Positions 35,529 to 44,002 are shown, counted from the stretch's first letter. The stretch is DNA of 64,000 nt from Sphingobacterium sp. UBA7855 (GCA_002500745.1 DLST01000001.1:180724-244723), one strand, 5' to 3'. Numbers and translations are program-made. The notes: a model not told the origin generated them from the letters alone.

Positions 35529-35689
35529 ATTGAGCGGTGGATCTCGATAGCGAATGATTACTCCACTATAGGCTGTAAATAGAGCTGGGTAATAAATGGA
35601 TGTTATCGGAAATTGATTAGAGAGAGTGAGCATTGATTAAACCGTATCTTAGGTAAATAAGTTAATGAAAGAGATTTAAATAAATAGAT

Positions 35690-36103
35690 ATGAATATTAA
35701 TAAATATTTTATCATGCTGTTTTGTATGTTGTTTGGATTTACAGCATATGGACAAAATAATAAATATCAATTGTCAAGTCACATTTTAGATATTTCTAAA
35801 GGAAGTCCTGCATCAAATGTCAAAGTTGATTTGGAAAGACTTATGCCGAATAAGGAATGGATGACTATAGCCAGTGAAAGAACGGATAACAATGGCCGTA
35901 TTGGTAATTTTTTGGTCGTTGGAAAGGGTGATAATAAAGGGATATATAAACTTAAGTTCTACACAGAAAACTATTTTATCAGTCAAAAGCTAGAAACCTT
36001 TTATCCTTTTATTGAAGTCATTTTTGAGATAAAAGACGATAAGCATTACCATGTTCCAATCACTGTAAGTCCATTTGGATATTCTACATATAGAGGCAGC
36101 TAG
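35690..36103 (+). CDS. Secreted transthyretin-like / 5-hydroxyisourate hydrolase-family protein
   Basis: A 137-residue exported protein of the transthyretin/HIUase fold. Signal peptide residues 1-21 (IMLFCMLFGFTAYGQ). The mature part shows the family features YQLSSHILDISKGSPASNVK (about residues 26-45), NNGRIGNF and the C-terminal YRGS tetrapeptide. In HIUases these contribute His, Arg and the Y-R-G-S tail to a site that hydrolyses 5-hydroxyisourate in purine breakdown. Here it is periplasmic and sits 71 bases before crtB2, far from other purine genes, so a different role is possible. Similar secreted versions occur in other bacteria. Confidence 0.82.
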   Translation: MNINKYFIMLFCMLFGFTAYGQNNKYQLSSHILDISKGSPASNVKVDLERLMPNKEWMTIASERTDNNGRIGNFLVVGKGDNKGIYKLKFYTENYFISQKLETFYPFIEVIFEIKDDKHYHVPITVSPFGYSTYRGS

Positions 36104-36174
36104 GTAAAATGAAAGCGACTTTTTGATCTCGTATTACTCATTCTAGGTGCAGTTAGATCCTAAATTATTAGACC

Positions 36175-37011
36175 ATGAAGAAACTATTTGATGAACTCGC
36201 TTATGAAGTGAGCAAAAGAACTACCGAAAAATATAGCACCAGCTTTTCTCTCGGTATCCTGGCACTAAAACCCTGCATTCGTAATAGTATTTATGCAATC
36301 TACGGTTATGTGCGGCTTGCAGATGAAATTGTAGATAGTTTTCATGGTTATGATAAGAAGCGCCTTTTGGCACGCTTATATCTAGATACAAATTGTGCTT
36401 TAGAAGAGAAAATTTCTTTAAATCCCATATTGCAATCTTTTCAGGAAACTGTACATAGGTATGCGGTAGATCCGGAACTGATTCGTCAATTTCTTCATAG
36501 TATGGAGATGGATCTGACTAAGGTCGATTACAATGCCGAACGCTATCGGGAATATATCTATGGTTCGGCAGAAGCTGTGGGACTCATGTGTTTGCAAGTT
36601 TTTACAGAGGGAAATAAAGCGCAGTATGAAGAGTTAAAACCTTATGCGATGAAACTCGGATCTGCATTTCAAAAAATAAATTTTTTACGTGATCTTAAAG
36701 AGGATTATCATATTCTTGGGCGAACGTATTTTCCCAATTTGGATATGACAGTTTTTGATAATGTGATCAAAAGTCAGATTGAGCATGAAATTTACAGTGA
36801 ATTTAAGGAAGGGCTTTTGGGAATAAAAAAACTGCCCGCATCTGCGAAGTTTGGGGTTTATTTGGCTTATAAATATTATCTATCACTTTTTGCCAAGATT
36901 CGTAGAAAATCTTCAAAAGAAATTTTAGAAAATCGGATTCGGATACCGAATCTTCAAAAAGGCCTCGTTGCAGTCAAGAGTTATCTACGGTACAAGATAG
37001 CGTATTTATAA
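36175..37011 (+). CDS. crtB: Phytoene synthase CrtB (copy 2)
   Basis: Second phytoene synthase, 278 residues, collinear with copy 1 and about 82% identical by hand count with no gaps. Both Asp-rich motifs are intact: LADEIVDSFHGYD (about residues 48-60) and NFLRDLKEDY (about 169-178). Codons differ widely at synonymous sites, so the duplication is not recent. It is followed by idi after 60 bases. With idi supplying isoprenoid precursors, the set looks like an extra precursor-to-phytoene supply for the carotenoid pathway completed by operon 1. Confidence 0.95.
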   Translation: MKKLFDELAYEVSKRTTEKYSTSFSLGILALKPCIRNSIYAIYGYVRLADEIVDSFHGYDKKRLLARLYLDTNCALEEKISLNPILQSFQETVHRYAVDPELIRQFLHSMEMDLTKVDYNAERYREYIYGSAEAVGLMCLQVFTEGNKAQYEELKPYAMKLGSAFQKINFLRDLKEDYHILGRTYFPNLDMTVFDNVIKSQIEHEIYSEFKEGLLGIKKLPASAKFGVYLAYKYYLSLFAKIRRKSSKEILENRIRIPNLQKGLVAVKSYLRYKIAYL

Positions 37012-37071
37012 ATTGAAGTATGAATTTCGATGCAGACAGTCACTTGTCTCTTCTCTAAAAATTACAAAACT

Positions 37072-37599
37072 ATGGATAGAAATCATGTTGTCCTTGTAGA
37101 TGAAAGCGATCAACAACTTGGTCAGATGGATAAGCTGCTTGCTCATAAAAAAGGGCTATTACACCGTGCTTTTTCAATATTTATTTTTAACAGTAGGGGG
37201 GATCTTTTGCTGCAACAACGGGCGTTGGATAAATATCATGGGGGAGGCCTTTGGACCAACACATGCTGCTCGCATCCGCAGATTGGCGAGGACGTTTTAG
37301 ATAGTGCTCAAGAGAGGCTTTTTTTTGAAATGGGCATTTCTTGCGAATTAAGTTATTCTTTTTCCTTTATCTATCATGCTAAAGTGGAAAATAATTTGAT
37401 TGAGCATGAGTATGATCACGTATTTATAGGATTTACCGATACTGATCCAATACTTAATCCATCAGAGGCTGCTGATTTTAAATGGTGGTCGGTTGAGCAA
37501 ATTGCGACGGATATTTCTGTTCATCCCACACGTTATACGTATTGGTTCAAAGCTGCGCTTCCGCAGGTCATACAGAAGCTTAAACAAGCTAGCATATGA
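37072..37599 (+). CDS. idi: Isopentenyl-diphosphate delta-isomerase (type I)
   Basis: Nudix-fold enzyme interconverting isopentenyl and dimethylallyl diphosphate, metal dependent. The ATG at 37072 gives 175 residues, the usual size; a 14-residue extension from 37030 is unlikely. The catalytic Cys is in TNTCCSHP (about residues 62-69), the Nudix-like helix follows, and LIEHEYDHVF (about 112-121) holds the catalytic Glu and metal ligands. It is 60 bases after crtB2 and overlaps the next gene by four bases. It supplies building blocks for GGPP and hence carotenoids. Confidence 0.94.
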   Translation: MDRNHVVLVDESDQQLGQMDKLLAHKKGLLHRAFSIFIFNSRGDLLLQQRALDKYHGGGLWTNTCCSHPQIGEDVLDSAQERLFFEMGISCELSYSFSFIYHAKVENNLIEHEYDHVFIGFTDTDPILNPSEAADFKWWSVEQIATDISVHPTRYTYWFKAALPQVIQKLKQASI

Positions 37600-38510
37600 A
37601 AAAGATTTTGATCGCAGGAGGTACTGGGTTTGTAGGTGGTTATCTCGTTTCCCACCTGACAAAGCTTGGTTACGAGGTACACGTCTTAACGCGTCAGTCT
37701 GTCGCTGAACCTGAGGAGAACGGAACAAAGTTTTTTAAATGGGATTTGGACAAAAGCTACATCGATCTAAAGGCTTTTGAGGGAGTGGATACCATCATTA
37801 ACTTGACTGGTGAAAATATAAGCGCAGGAAGGTGGACAACTAAACGCCGTTTGGAGCTGATTGAAAGCCGGGTGTTGTCACTAAATTTACTTTACGAATA
37901 CGTCAAGCATCATGCTAATGCTATTGATAAAATCATTTCATCATCGGCAGTTGGCTATTACGGTGCACGTACAACCGATACCATATTTTCGGAAGATGCT
38001 AACAGCGGAAGTGATTTTTTGGCAGACATCTGTAAGTTATGGGAGAAGGCAGCAAGGCAGTTTGAAAGCCTGGGCATCAAAACTGTTATATTGCGAAAAG
38101 GTATTGTCTTGGGAAAGGAGGGAGGTATGTATGCTAAGCTTGCGCCTTTGGCAAGACTTGGTATCAATGTGTCAGTGGGCGACGGAAAGCAATACCTCTC
38201 TTGGATCGACATTCGTGATTTGGGGCGTTTATACGAGTTTATACTCCATCAAGAGGATCTCCGAGGTGTTTATAATGCTGTTGCTCCTCAACACATTACT
38301 ATGAATGATTTTGCTTATTCTCTCCTCAAATCATTTGGCAAAACAAGCTTTTTACCCAATGTACCTGCCTTTATGTTAAAACTATTATATGGCGAGATGT
38401 CGACTATGCTGCTGCAAGGTTCGCGCGTTAGTGAAGAGAAAATTAAGAGTGTGGGATTTAAATTTTATTATGACACAATAGACCATTCGTTAGAACGGCA
38501 TGGTACGTGA
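37596..38510 (+). CDS. TIGR01777-family NAD-dependent epimerase/dehydratase-like protein
   Basis: Extended SDR of the TIGR01777 group (YfcH-like), 304 residues. The Rossmann loop KILIAGGTGFVGGYLVSHL is at residues 3-21. NLTGENISAGRWTTKRR (about 69-85), a Tyr in SSAVGYYG (about 115-122) and the C-terminal DUF1731 region (LLQGSRVSEEKIKSVGFKF) complete the family picture. The reaction is not established for the family. It overlaps idi by four bases, so it is co-translated with the carotenoid precursor genes; members next to crt genes elsewhere in Bacteroidota make a role in pigment modification conceivable. Confidence 0.86.
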   Translation: MKKILIAGGTGFVGGYLVSHLTKLGYEVHVLTRQSVAEPEENGTKFFKWDLDKSYIDLKAFEGVDTIINLTGENISAGRWTTKRRLELIESRVLSLNLLYEYVKHHANAIDKIISSSAVGYYGARTTDTIFSEDANSGSDFLADICKLWEKAARQFESLGIKTVILRKGIVLGKEGGMYAKLAPLARLGINVSVGDGKQYLSWIDIRDLGRLYEFILHQEDLRGVYNAVAPQHITMNDFAYSLLKSFGKTSFLPNVPAFMLKLLYGEMSTMLLQGSRVSEEKIKSVGFKFYYDTIDHSLERHGT

Positions 38511-38560
38511 AGAGCGGATCAAGTGTGTTGCGTGTAACACTTTTTAGCATTGTGTACTTC

Positions 38561-38965
38561 TCATAATTTCAGCTTTCTTACTTCCCGCAATCCTGTCGCG
38601 GTTGCCGTTAATAAAACAATGCTGTATGCCCACATGAGCCACGAACCGAATGTAGCGGCTTGGCTCGGTAACAAATTCGGAAAGATCTGTTCAAAAAATT
38701 GAATAACAAATGCATCAATGATCATTCCGGGCAATACAAGAAGAACGCCTGCCAACACATTTTCAAGACCTGAAAGTCTAAATGTTTTGAAGGTTAAAAT
38801 AGTGAGCAATGCCAATACAGGTATGACTGCCAGATATAGACCCATCAATATGGCAGGTGAGTCGGTAATAAAAAAGAAGTGTCCCGCAAATCTAAAAGCC
38901 AAGGTTGCCAAGAACCAAATTAAAAAGCCAATGGCAAGTACCGGTAGAATAAATCTTGTTTTCAT
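38561..38965 (-). CDS. DUF5367-like membrane protein
   Basis: Integral membrane protein with four predicted helices, 134 residues from the ATG at 38965 (MKTRFILPVLAIGFLIWFLA). Longer versions up to 39091 run into the MocR gene and are less likely. The N-terminal pattern MKTRFILPVLAIGFLIWFLATLAFRFAG, helix topology and length suggest DUF5367; no function is known. It converges with the TIGR01777 gene and is 64 bases downstream of the MocR regulator on the same strand. Confidence 0.65.
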   Translation of the reverse strand: MKTRFILPVLAIGFLIWFLATLAFRFAGHFFFITDSPAILMGLYLAVIPVLALLTILTFKTFRLSGLENVLAGVLLVLPGMIIDAFVIQFFEQIFPNLLPSQAATFGSWLMWAYSIVLLTATATGLREVRKLKL

Positions 38966-39029
38966 AATCGACATACTTTTCAATAGGTAATCAATATAGT
39001 TAAAATTCTTTACAATTGATACGCTCTGC

Positions 39030-40451
39030 TTATAGCACCTTCGACAATGCAATAATTCCTTCTTCCAGATCTTTTTCCGATAGTGATCCATATCCTAATC
39101 GGATGCCATTTACCGGTTTATCGATGCTATAAGTCTTGGGTAGAATGATTTGAATTCCGACGCTGTCTAATTTACCTGCAATATACGACCAATCGACGTC
39201 CTTATGCGGCACTATCCAAAATGCTAAACCACCTTCGGGGAAAGTAAATGTTGCTTTATCGGCGAAATGTTTGTTTAAAAGCCCCGCCATAAAATCCCTT
39301 TTGTTTTTGTAATAATGACTTGCCTTTTTGATATGACGCTTGATCGTACCATCTTTGATAAGTTGTAATACTGCCTGCTCCATAATACCATCTCCCTGAA
39401 CATCAATTATTTTCCGGAGGCTGCCCGCGTTTTTGATTAAGCCAGTGTTATTGCTTACCAGATAGCCAATTCGCAATGCTGGTGCTACTACCTTGCTTAG
39501 CGTACCGATATATACATAGTTTTTTAATTCTGTAAAACTTGACAAAGGCAATAGTGGACGGTATCCGAAGTGAAACTCATTGTCATAATCGTCTTCAATA
39601 ATAGTAAAACCATAGGTGTTGGAAAGCTGTATTAGTTCCAATCTTCTCTTTAAACTCAGGGTTGCCGTCGTCGGATATTGATGGTGTGGCGTTACGTAAA
39701 TAGCCTTTATTTTTTTATAAGATTTCAGATAGTGGCTGACCTCTTCCATGATTATGCCGTTACGATCTACATTAACTGGCAACAGCGTGGCCCCTGCATG
39801 TTCAAATGCTTCCCATGCGGGTTTGTAACCAGGGTTTTCTATCATGACATAGTCGCCTTTGGTAAAAAGACAGTGTGATGTCAGATACATCGCCATTTGA
39901 CTTCCTCTTGTGATGCAGATATGATGTTCGTTTACCTGCATCCCTCTTTGATGATTGAGCATTTGAACAATTGTTTTACGAAATTCAAAATCTCCAAATT
40001 CATTGCCATAGCCCATCATCTGCCACTTCGCTTTTTGATTGAAAATTTGACGATAAGCGCGAGCTAGCTCACTAATAGGAGCAATTTTAGTATCTGGATT
40101 CCCATCATCAAACCGTAAATGATAATGCTGGTGTGCAGTACGCTGTATAGTCCCAGTTAACTCATCACTACGCTGCACATCTTTAAAATTAGGCAATGTA
40201 TCAGCGACAAACGTACCCTGTCGTTCCTTAGAAACAAGCCAGCCTTCAATCAGCAGTACATTCAGCGCTTCTACCACGGTATTCCTATTGACTTTTAATA
40301 GTTGTGCCAAGTTTCTGCTTCCGGGTAGAGCATCCCCAGGATGTAGTCGTCCCGAATGGATATCTTTTATTAGAGCATCGGCAATTTGTAGGTAAACAGC
40401 CTTACCCAATTTCTCATCTAATTGTATTTCAAACTTCCAATCGCGCAACAT
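39030..40451 (-). CDS. MocR/PdxR-type regulator (GntR wHTH fused to aminotransferase domain)
   Basis: PLP-dependent transcription regulator. From the ATG at 40451 (MLRDWKFEIQLDEKLGKAVY) it has 473 residues; upstream ATGs at 40484 and 40529 also exist, but the latter would run over the promoter of the cupin gene. The N-terminal GntR winged helix (about residues 10-80) has HPGDALPGSRNLAQLLKVNR. The fold-type I aminotransferase domain follows, with PLP Lys in YIGTLSKVVAPALRIGYLV (SxxK) and DDYDNEF upstream of it. It is divergent from a cupin and a DapA-family gene, which it probably controls through the intergenic site around 40517. Confidence 0.92.
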   Translation of the reverse strand: MLRDWKFEIQLDEKLGKAVYLQIADALIKDIHSGRLHPGDALPGSRNLAQLLKVNRNTVVEALNVLLIEGWLVSKERQGTFVADTLPNFKDVQRSDELTGTIQRTAHQHYHLRFDDGNPDTKIAPISELARAYRQIFNQKAKWQMMGYGNEFGDFEFRKTIVQMLNHQRGMQVNEHHICITRGSQMAMYLTSHCLFTKGDYVMIENPGYKPAWEAFEHAGATLLPVNVDRNGIIMEEVSHYLKSYKKIKAIYVTPHHQYPTTATLSLKRRLELIQLSNTYGFTIIEDDYDNEFHFGYRPLLPLSSFTELKNYVYIGTLSKVVAPALRIGYLVSNNTGLIKNAGSLRKIIDVQGDGIMEQAVLQLIKDGTIKRHIKKASHYYKNKRDFMAGLLNKHFADKATFTFPEGGLAFWIVPHKDVDWSYIAGKLDSVGIQIILPKTYSIDKPVNGIRLGYGSLSEKDLEEGIIALSKVL

Positions 40452-40505
40452 CTGGACTATCAATTTTTGTAAAAACTGCATCATTAATACAGTCCAAAGA
40501 TACAA

Positions 40506-40528
40506 TACTTTTGTCATGCAATAGTGCA
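40506..40528 (+). promoter_or_regulatory. Candidate promoter and regulator site between MocR and cupin genes
   Basis: TACTTTTG (40506-40513) fits the Bacteroidota -7 consensus for rightward transcription of the cupin gene 39 bases downstream. Immediately after it, TGCA-ATAG-TGCA (40517-40528) repeats a tetramer that is both direct and inverted, as expected for a MocR-type dimer site. No clear -33 element is seen. Confidence 0.5.
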
Positions 40529-40551
40529 AAAAACAAATAATAATTACAGTA

Positions 40552-41052
40552 ATGGCAAAATTAGAAACAGCTACAGAACTAAAGAAGTCTATTCATGAAG
40601 AGCAAAAACAATTCAGTTCAAAAGATTTTCATCAAACATTTGCCCGGCCAACGTATGTAAAGCCATCACATGTTATCCACAAAAATGTTGAGAACGCTGG
40701 GGTACATAATCAATTTTCGGAGGAGAGAAAACATCCGGTATTCTTTGTGGATCTGCCAAGTAAGAATGTAAGTATGACTATCGGTGGTTTACTGCCCGGA
40801 CAGAAAACGCATTTACATCGTCACACCTATGAGACGGTTTTGTATGTGCTCGAAGGTAAGGGGTGGACAAAGGTGGAAGATGAAATTGTAGAATGGGAAG
40901 CAGGTGATGCCGTTTACATTCCATCGTGGGCGTGGCATCAGCACCAAAATCTGAGCGATAGCCAACCTGCAAAGTATATTGCCTGCGAAAATGCGCCACA
41001 ACTTCAAAACCTAGGAGTAGCACTCCGTGAAGAAGAAGGAAGAGATTTTTAA
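40552..41052 (+). CDS. Cupin-domain protein
   Basis: Single-domain cupin of 166 residues. Cupin motif 1 is PGQKTHLHRHTYETVLYVLEGKG (about residues 83-105: two His, one Glu, one Gly), and motif 2 is EAGDAVYIPSWAWHQHQN (about 121-138), together forming a metal site of the usual three His and one Glu. It could be a metal-dependent oxygenase, isomerase or a binding protein. It is transcribed with the DapA-family gene 21 bases downstream and divergent from the MocR regulator, so it likely acts in the same small-molecule pathway. Confidence 0.88.
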   Translation: MAKLETATELKKSIHEEQKQFSSKDFHQTFARPTYVKPSHVIHKNVENAGVHNQFSEERKHPVFFVDLPSKNVSMTIGGLLPGQKTHLHRHTYETVLYVLEGKGWTKVEDEIVEWEAGDAVYIPSWAWHQHQNLSDSQPAKYIACENAPQLQNLGVALREEEGRDF

Positions 41053-41073
41053 TTTTTAAAGGAGATTTACACA

Positions 41074-41973
41074 ATGAACACAGTACCATTTAAAGGCGTG
41101 ATTGCCTATCCCATTACACCATTTGACAACAACGAGCATATTGATATTCCCTTGTTCAAAAAGCAGGTAGAGCGATTAGTGACAGCAGGTGTACACGGTA
41201 TTGCTCCCTTGGGGAGTACTGGCGTGATGCCATATCTAAATGATGATGAAAAAGAGACCATTACGGAAGCTACGATGCAACAGGTGGCAGGCAGATTGCC
41301 TACACTGGTAGGGGTCTCAAATCTTACAACGGAGCGGACCGTTTATCATGCAAGATTTGCCGAAAAAGCAGGAGCAACAGCCGTAATGATTATTCCGATG
41401 AGCTATTGGAAACTTACCGATGACGAAATTGTAAAGCACTACGACAAAGTAGCGTCCAAAATTTCTATTCCTATTATGGCATATAACAATCCGGCTACGG
41501 GCGGCGTGGATATGTCGCCTACATTGTTGAAACGTTTACTGGAGATCCCAAACGTCACGATGATTAAGGAAAGCACGGGAGATATTCAGCGCATGCATTA
41601 TTTGAGAAAGGTATTGGGCGAAGAAGTAGCTTTTTTCAATGGTTCGAATCCGCTGGCTTTGGCCGCTTTTTCTGCAGGTGCACGAGGTTGGTGTACCGCT
41701 GCGCCCAATCTGATACCTGAACTGAACATAGCACTTTATGACGCCATGGAGAAAAATCATCTAGACCGAGCGAGGAGGCTTTTCTACCAGCAAATTGAGC
41801 TGCTAAAATTTATTGTCGCCAAAGGTTTACCACGCTCCATAAAAGCAGGTCTGGATTTGCTCGAAGTAGGGGGTGGTGGTTTTAAAAGCCCAATTCAGTC
41901 GCTCAATGAAATGGAAATAGCAGAACTGGCTGGCATACTTTCAGCTTTGGAAAACGAAGTTTATCATAGTTAA
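41074..41973 (+). CDS. Dihydrodipicolinate synthase/N-acetylneuraminate lyase-family aldolase
   Basis: Class I (Schiff-base) aldolase family protein, 299 residues, TIM barrel. Conserved elements are PLGSTGVMPYLNDDEK (about residues 45-60, the pyruvate-binding loop), the Tyr of YNNPATGG (about 139) and the Schiff-base Lys in VTMIKESTG (about residue 167). The Glu that follows the Gly loop in true DapA is replaced by Val, and no lysine genes are nearby, so it is probably a catabolic keto-acid aldolase or dehydratase rather than biosynthetic DapA. A strong Shine-Dalgarno AAAGGAG (41058-41064) sits 9 bases before the ATG. Confidence 0.88.
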   Translation: MNTVPFKGVIAYPITPFDNNEHIDIPLFKKQVERLVTAGVHGIAPLGSTGVMPYLNDDEKETITEATMQQVAGRLPTLVGVSNLTTERTVYHARFAEKAGATAVMIIPMSYWKLTDDEIVKHYDKVASKISIPIMAYNNPATGGVDMSPTLLKRLLEIPNVTMIKESTGDIQRMHYLRKVLGEEVAFFNGSNPLALAAFSAGARGWCTAAPNLIPELNIALYDAMEKNHLDRARRLFYQQIELLKFIVAKGLPRSIKAGLDLLEVGGGGFKSPIQSLNEMEIAELAGILSALENEVYHS

Positions 41974-42034
41974 AGCTTACCGGTGTACAACCTATTCTCA
42001 GCATTGTTACCGGCTCATGCAAATGTAAGTTTTG

Positions 42035-42071
42035 AAAAAGCCCGAGAGCCTAAATAGGGCTTTCGGGCTTT
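42035..42071 (+). terminator. Terminator after the DapA-family gene
   Basis: Stem AAAGCCCGA/TCGGGCTTT, extended inward by GAGCC/GGCTT (with one G-T pair), around a six-base loop. It lies 61 bases past the stop codon. The 3' arm itself ends in TTT. Confidence 0.75.
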
Positions 42072-42290
42072 ATATGTTCAAATGTAATTTCAAGCAGCGT
42101 ACAATAACGTCAAAACAGAGGGGTAATTCATGTGAAGCCCAGGATAGCCCATTCAATACGATTAGGATAAATGTAAATCGAAAGCAGTAACTAAATTTTA
42201 CGTACTGGAACACCAGTTTTTTGATAAACTGTACCACTAGGCTCAGCTCACGATCATCTATTTTTGTAGCATCAATAAAAATCATAAAAA
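42072..42290. other. Intergenic region before the GNAT gene
   Basis: No gene is supported. A minus-strand ORF of 71 codons here has no family resemblance and would head-on abut the GNAT start. The acetyltransferase promoter should lie in this region but no consensus box was found. Confidence 0.35.
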
Positions 42291-42737
42291 ATGGAGTGTA
42301 ACATTAAAAAAGTAGGTCTCAACGAATTAGACGAAACCGCAGAATTATTTAACCTTTACCGGATTTTTTACCGCCAGAATGATGACTACCAGCAATGTAG
42401 ACTTTTTGTGCGGGAACGAATGATTCACGATCAATCCACTATTTTTGTGGTATATGCAAATGATAAAGCCGTCGGTTTTGTACAGCTATACAAATTGTAC
42501 CATTATATTAAACTGGCGAAGCAATATTTATTGAGTGACCTGTTTGTGCATCCTGATTATCGTGGACACGGCTTATCGGTAGCATTAATAAACAAAGCAA
42601 AACAATGGTGCGTCGATACGGAAGCCTGCGGATTGATGCTAGAAACTGAAAAGACAAACGATATAGGTAATAAGCTCTATCCACGTTGCGGTTTCGAATA
42701 CGATGGCAATCACAACTATTATTACTGGTGGAAGTAA
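42291..42737 (+). CDS. GNAT-family N-acetyltransferase
   Basis: A 148-residue acetyl-CoA-dependent acetyltransferase. Motif A for CoA binding is DLFVHPDYRGHGLSVALINKA (about residues 83-103, with R-G-H-G). The upstream strand VGFVQLYKLYHYI is typical, and the C-terminal LYPRCGFEYDGNHNYYYW corresponds to motif B, where GNAT proteins usually show GF and YY. The substrate cannot be inferred. A strong hairpin (42859-42892) follows. Confidence 0.9.
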   Translation: MECNIKKVGLNELDETAELFNLYRIFYRQNDDYQQCRLFVRERMIHDQSTIFVVYANDKAVGFVQLYKLYHYIKLAKQYLLSDLFVHPDYRGHGLSVALINKAKQWCVDTEACGLMLETEKTNDIGNKLYPRCGFEYDGNHNYYYWWK

Positions 42738-42858
42738 AAAAATGCAACAGTAGTACATACTAGCATTAAAGGGGTGTCAATGAGGTTGTTTTTTGTACAA
42801 CAGTTCGCTCAATAACCGTTAAATTTCGGCTAAAAGTTCCACTTTTTAAAAAGGCCAA

Positions 42859-42892
42859 AAAGGAGTAGAATGCAATAGCTTTCTACTCCTTT
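42859..42892 (+). terminator. Terminator after the GNAT gene
   Basis: Perfect 12-bp stem AAAGGAGTAGAA/TTCTACTCCTTT around a 10-base loop, followed by CTTTG. It is 121 bases past the stop codon. Symmetry would allow it to work on both strands. Confidence 0.8.
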
Positions 42893-43390
42893 CTTTGTTC
42901 TTAATGCTGTTCCTGTTCGATGCGATCCTGCTTCCTATCATGAAAATCTACTGTTTAGCTCCTATCTCAAATGGTAAAATAGCAATTCTCCATTTCCTTC
43001 CAAATAATTCGGAATTGAGCGCTAAGCCTCATTCATACTATTGTTCAAAATATTAACTTCCCGGTGGGTAACAAAAAATATAGATAGCAGATGAAACAGT
43101 CACTTGGAAAAAAAAGAATAATAAAGGCAAAACCGTTTTAGTTTTTAGTACATTTGCATATAACCATCTTACGATAGTCCGTATACAAGTTAAACGATAC
43201 AGATTGAACGGCAATATTATGAAATGTCCTGCATCATGTAGTTTATCTTGTGCGGCGCTCACTAATTTATGTGGCTTACTATTTATAACGCTCACTAGTT
43301 TATCACGTAAATGCTAAGATTGGAAATAGATAACCAAATACAATAAACGTTTAGCAATATTTGCTATCGCTGAAAGGGTAAAACGTGACC
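42893..43390. other. Intergenic region upstream of ECF sigma gene 2
   Basis: No convincing gene (an 80-codon minus-strand ORF has no recognisable features). It contains repeated short elements close to the sigma gene: CGCTCACTA(A/G)TTTAT occurs at 43256-43270 and 43289-43303, and a related GTAGTTTATC at about 43239-43248. Confidence 0.5.
43239..43303. repeat. Short direct repeats before ECF sigma gene 2
   Basis: Two 15-base copies of CGCTCACTA(A/G)TTTAT, 33 bases start to start, plus a shorter related GTAGTTTAT 17 bases earlier. Spacing of about three helical turns between the long copies would suit regulator binding on one face of the DNA. Confidence 0.5.
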
Positions 43391-44002
43391 ATGGATACAC
43401 AAAAATACGACTACGCTGAAGAGGAAGCTGTGTTGATCTCCCTACGTTCAGGTTGCAAGCAAGCTTTTCAACTGATTTACAAAAAATACAGTGGACGTAT
43501 CTATCTTAATATCCGTAAGATGGTCAAGTCTGAGCAAGACGCTGCTGAATTACTACAAGAAGTATTTATTAAAGTGTGGGATAAGCGTGAATTGATTGAT
43601 CCCGACCAGTCTTTTCGATCGTATCTTTTTCAGATTGCCAAATATACTGTCTATAATTTTATCCGAAGAAATAACATTGAAAAGCAAGTTCAAGCATATC
43701 TCAGCTTGCACAGTACAGTATTATATAGTCATGTCGAAGAACAACTCTATGAAAAACAATATCAGCAATGGTTGTCGGTAACTATAGACCAACTTCCACC
43801 ACAACGTAGACTCATCTATAAACTTTGTAAGATTGAGGGCAAAACCTACGCGGAAGTAAGCAATTTATTGAATATATCGACATCTACGATTAATGACCAT
43901 ATTGTAAAAGCCACTAAATATATAAAAGAGAAACATGGAATTTTGGACAAATCTACATGGCTTCTAGTTTCATTTATACTTCTTCAACAGCAATCGTGCT
44001 GA
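43391..44002 (+). CDS. ECF-type RNA polymerase sigma factor 2
   Basis: A 203-residue ECF sigma factor from ATG 43391 (GTG two codons upstream is less likely). Region 2 includes FQLIYKKYSGRIYLNIRKMV and AAELLQEVFIKVWDKRELI (about residues 25-70). Region 4 includes LPPQRRLIYKLCKIEGKTYAEVSNLLNIS (split here as the helix-turn-helix, about 134-175). It precedes FecR 2 and the GH76 polysaccharide locus and should activate it in response to receptor signalling. Confidence 0.94.
   Translation: MDTQKYDYAEEEAVLISLRSGCKQAFQLIYKKYSGRIYLNIRKMVKSEQDAAELLQEVFIKVWDKRELIDPDQSFRSYLFQIAKYTVYNFIRRNNIEKQVQAYLSLHSTVLYSHVEEQLYEKQYQQWLSVTIDQLPPQRRLIYKLCKIEGKTYAEVSNLLNISTSTINDHIVKATKYIKEKHGILDKSTWLLVSFILLQQQSC

Noticed and set aside
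42070-42285. Minus-strand ORF of 71 codons before the GNAT gene
   Set aside because: No family features, starts inside the terminator-to-GNAT spacer and would leave no room for the GNAT promoter.
43053-43295. Minus-strand ORF of 80 codons
   Set aside because: No recognisable motif; it covers the short direct repeats upstream of ECF sigma gene 2 and looks like chance.
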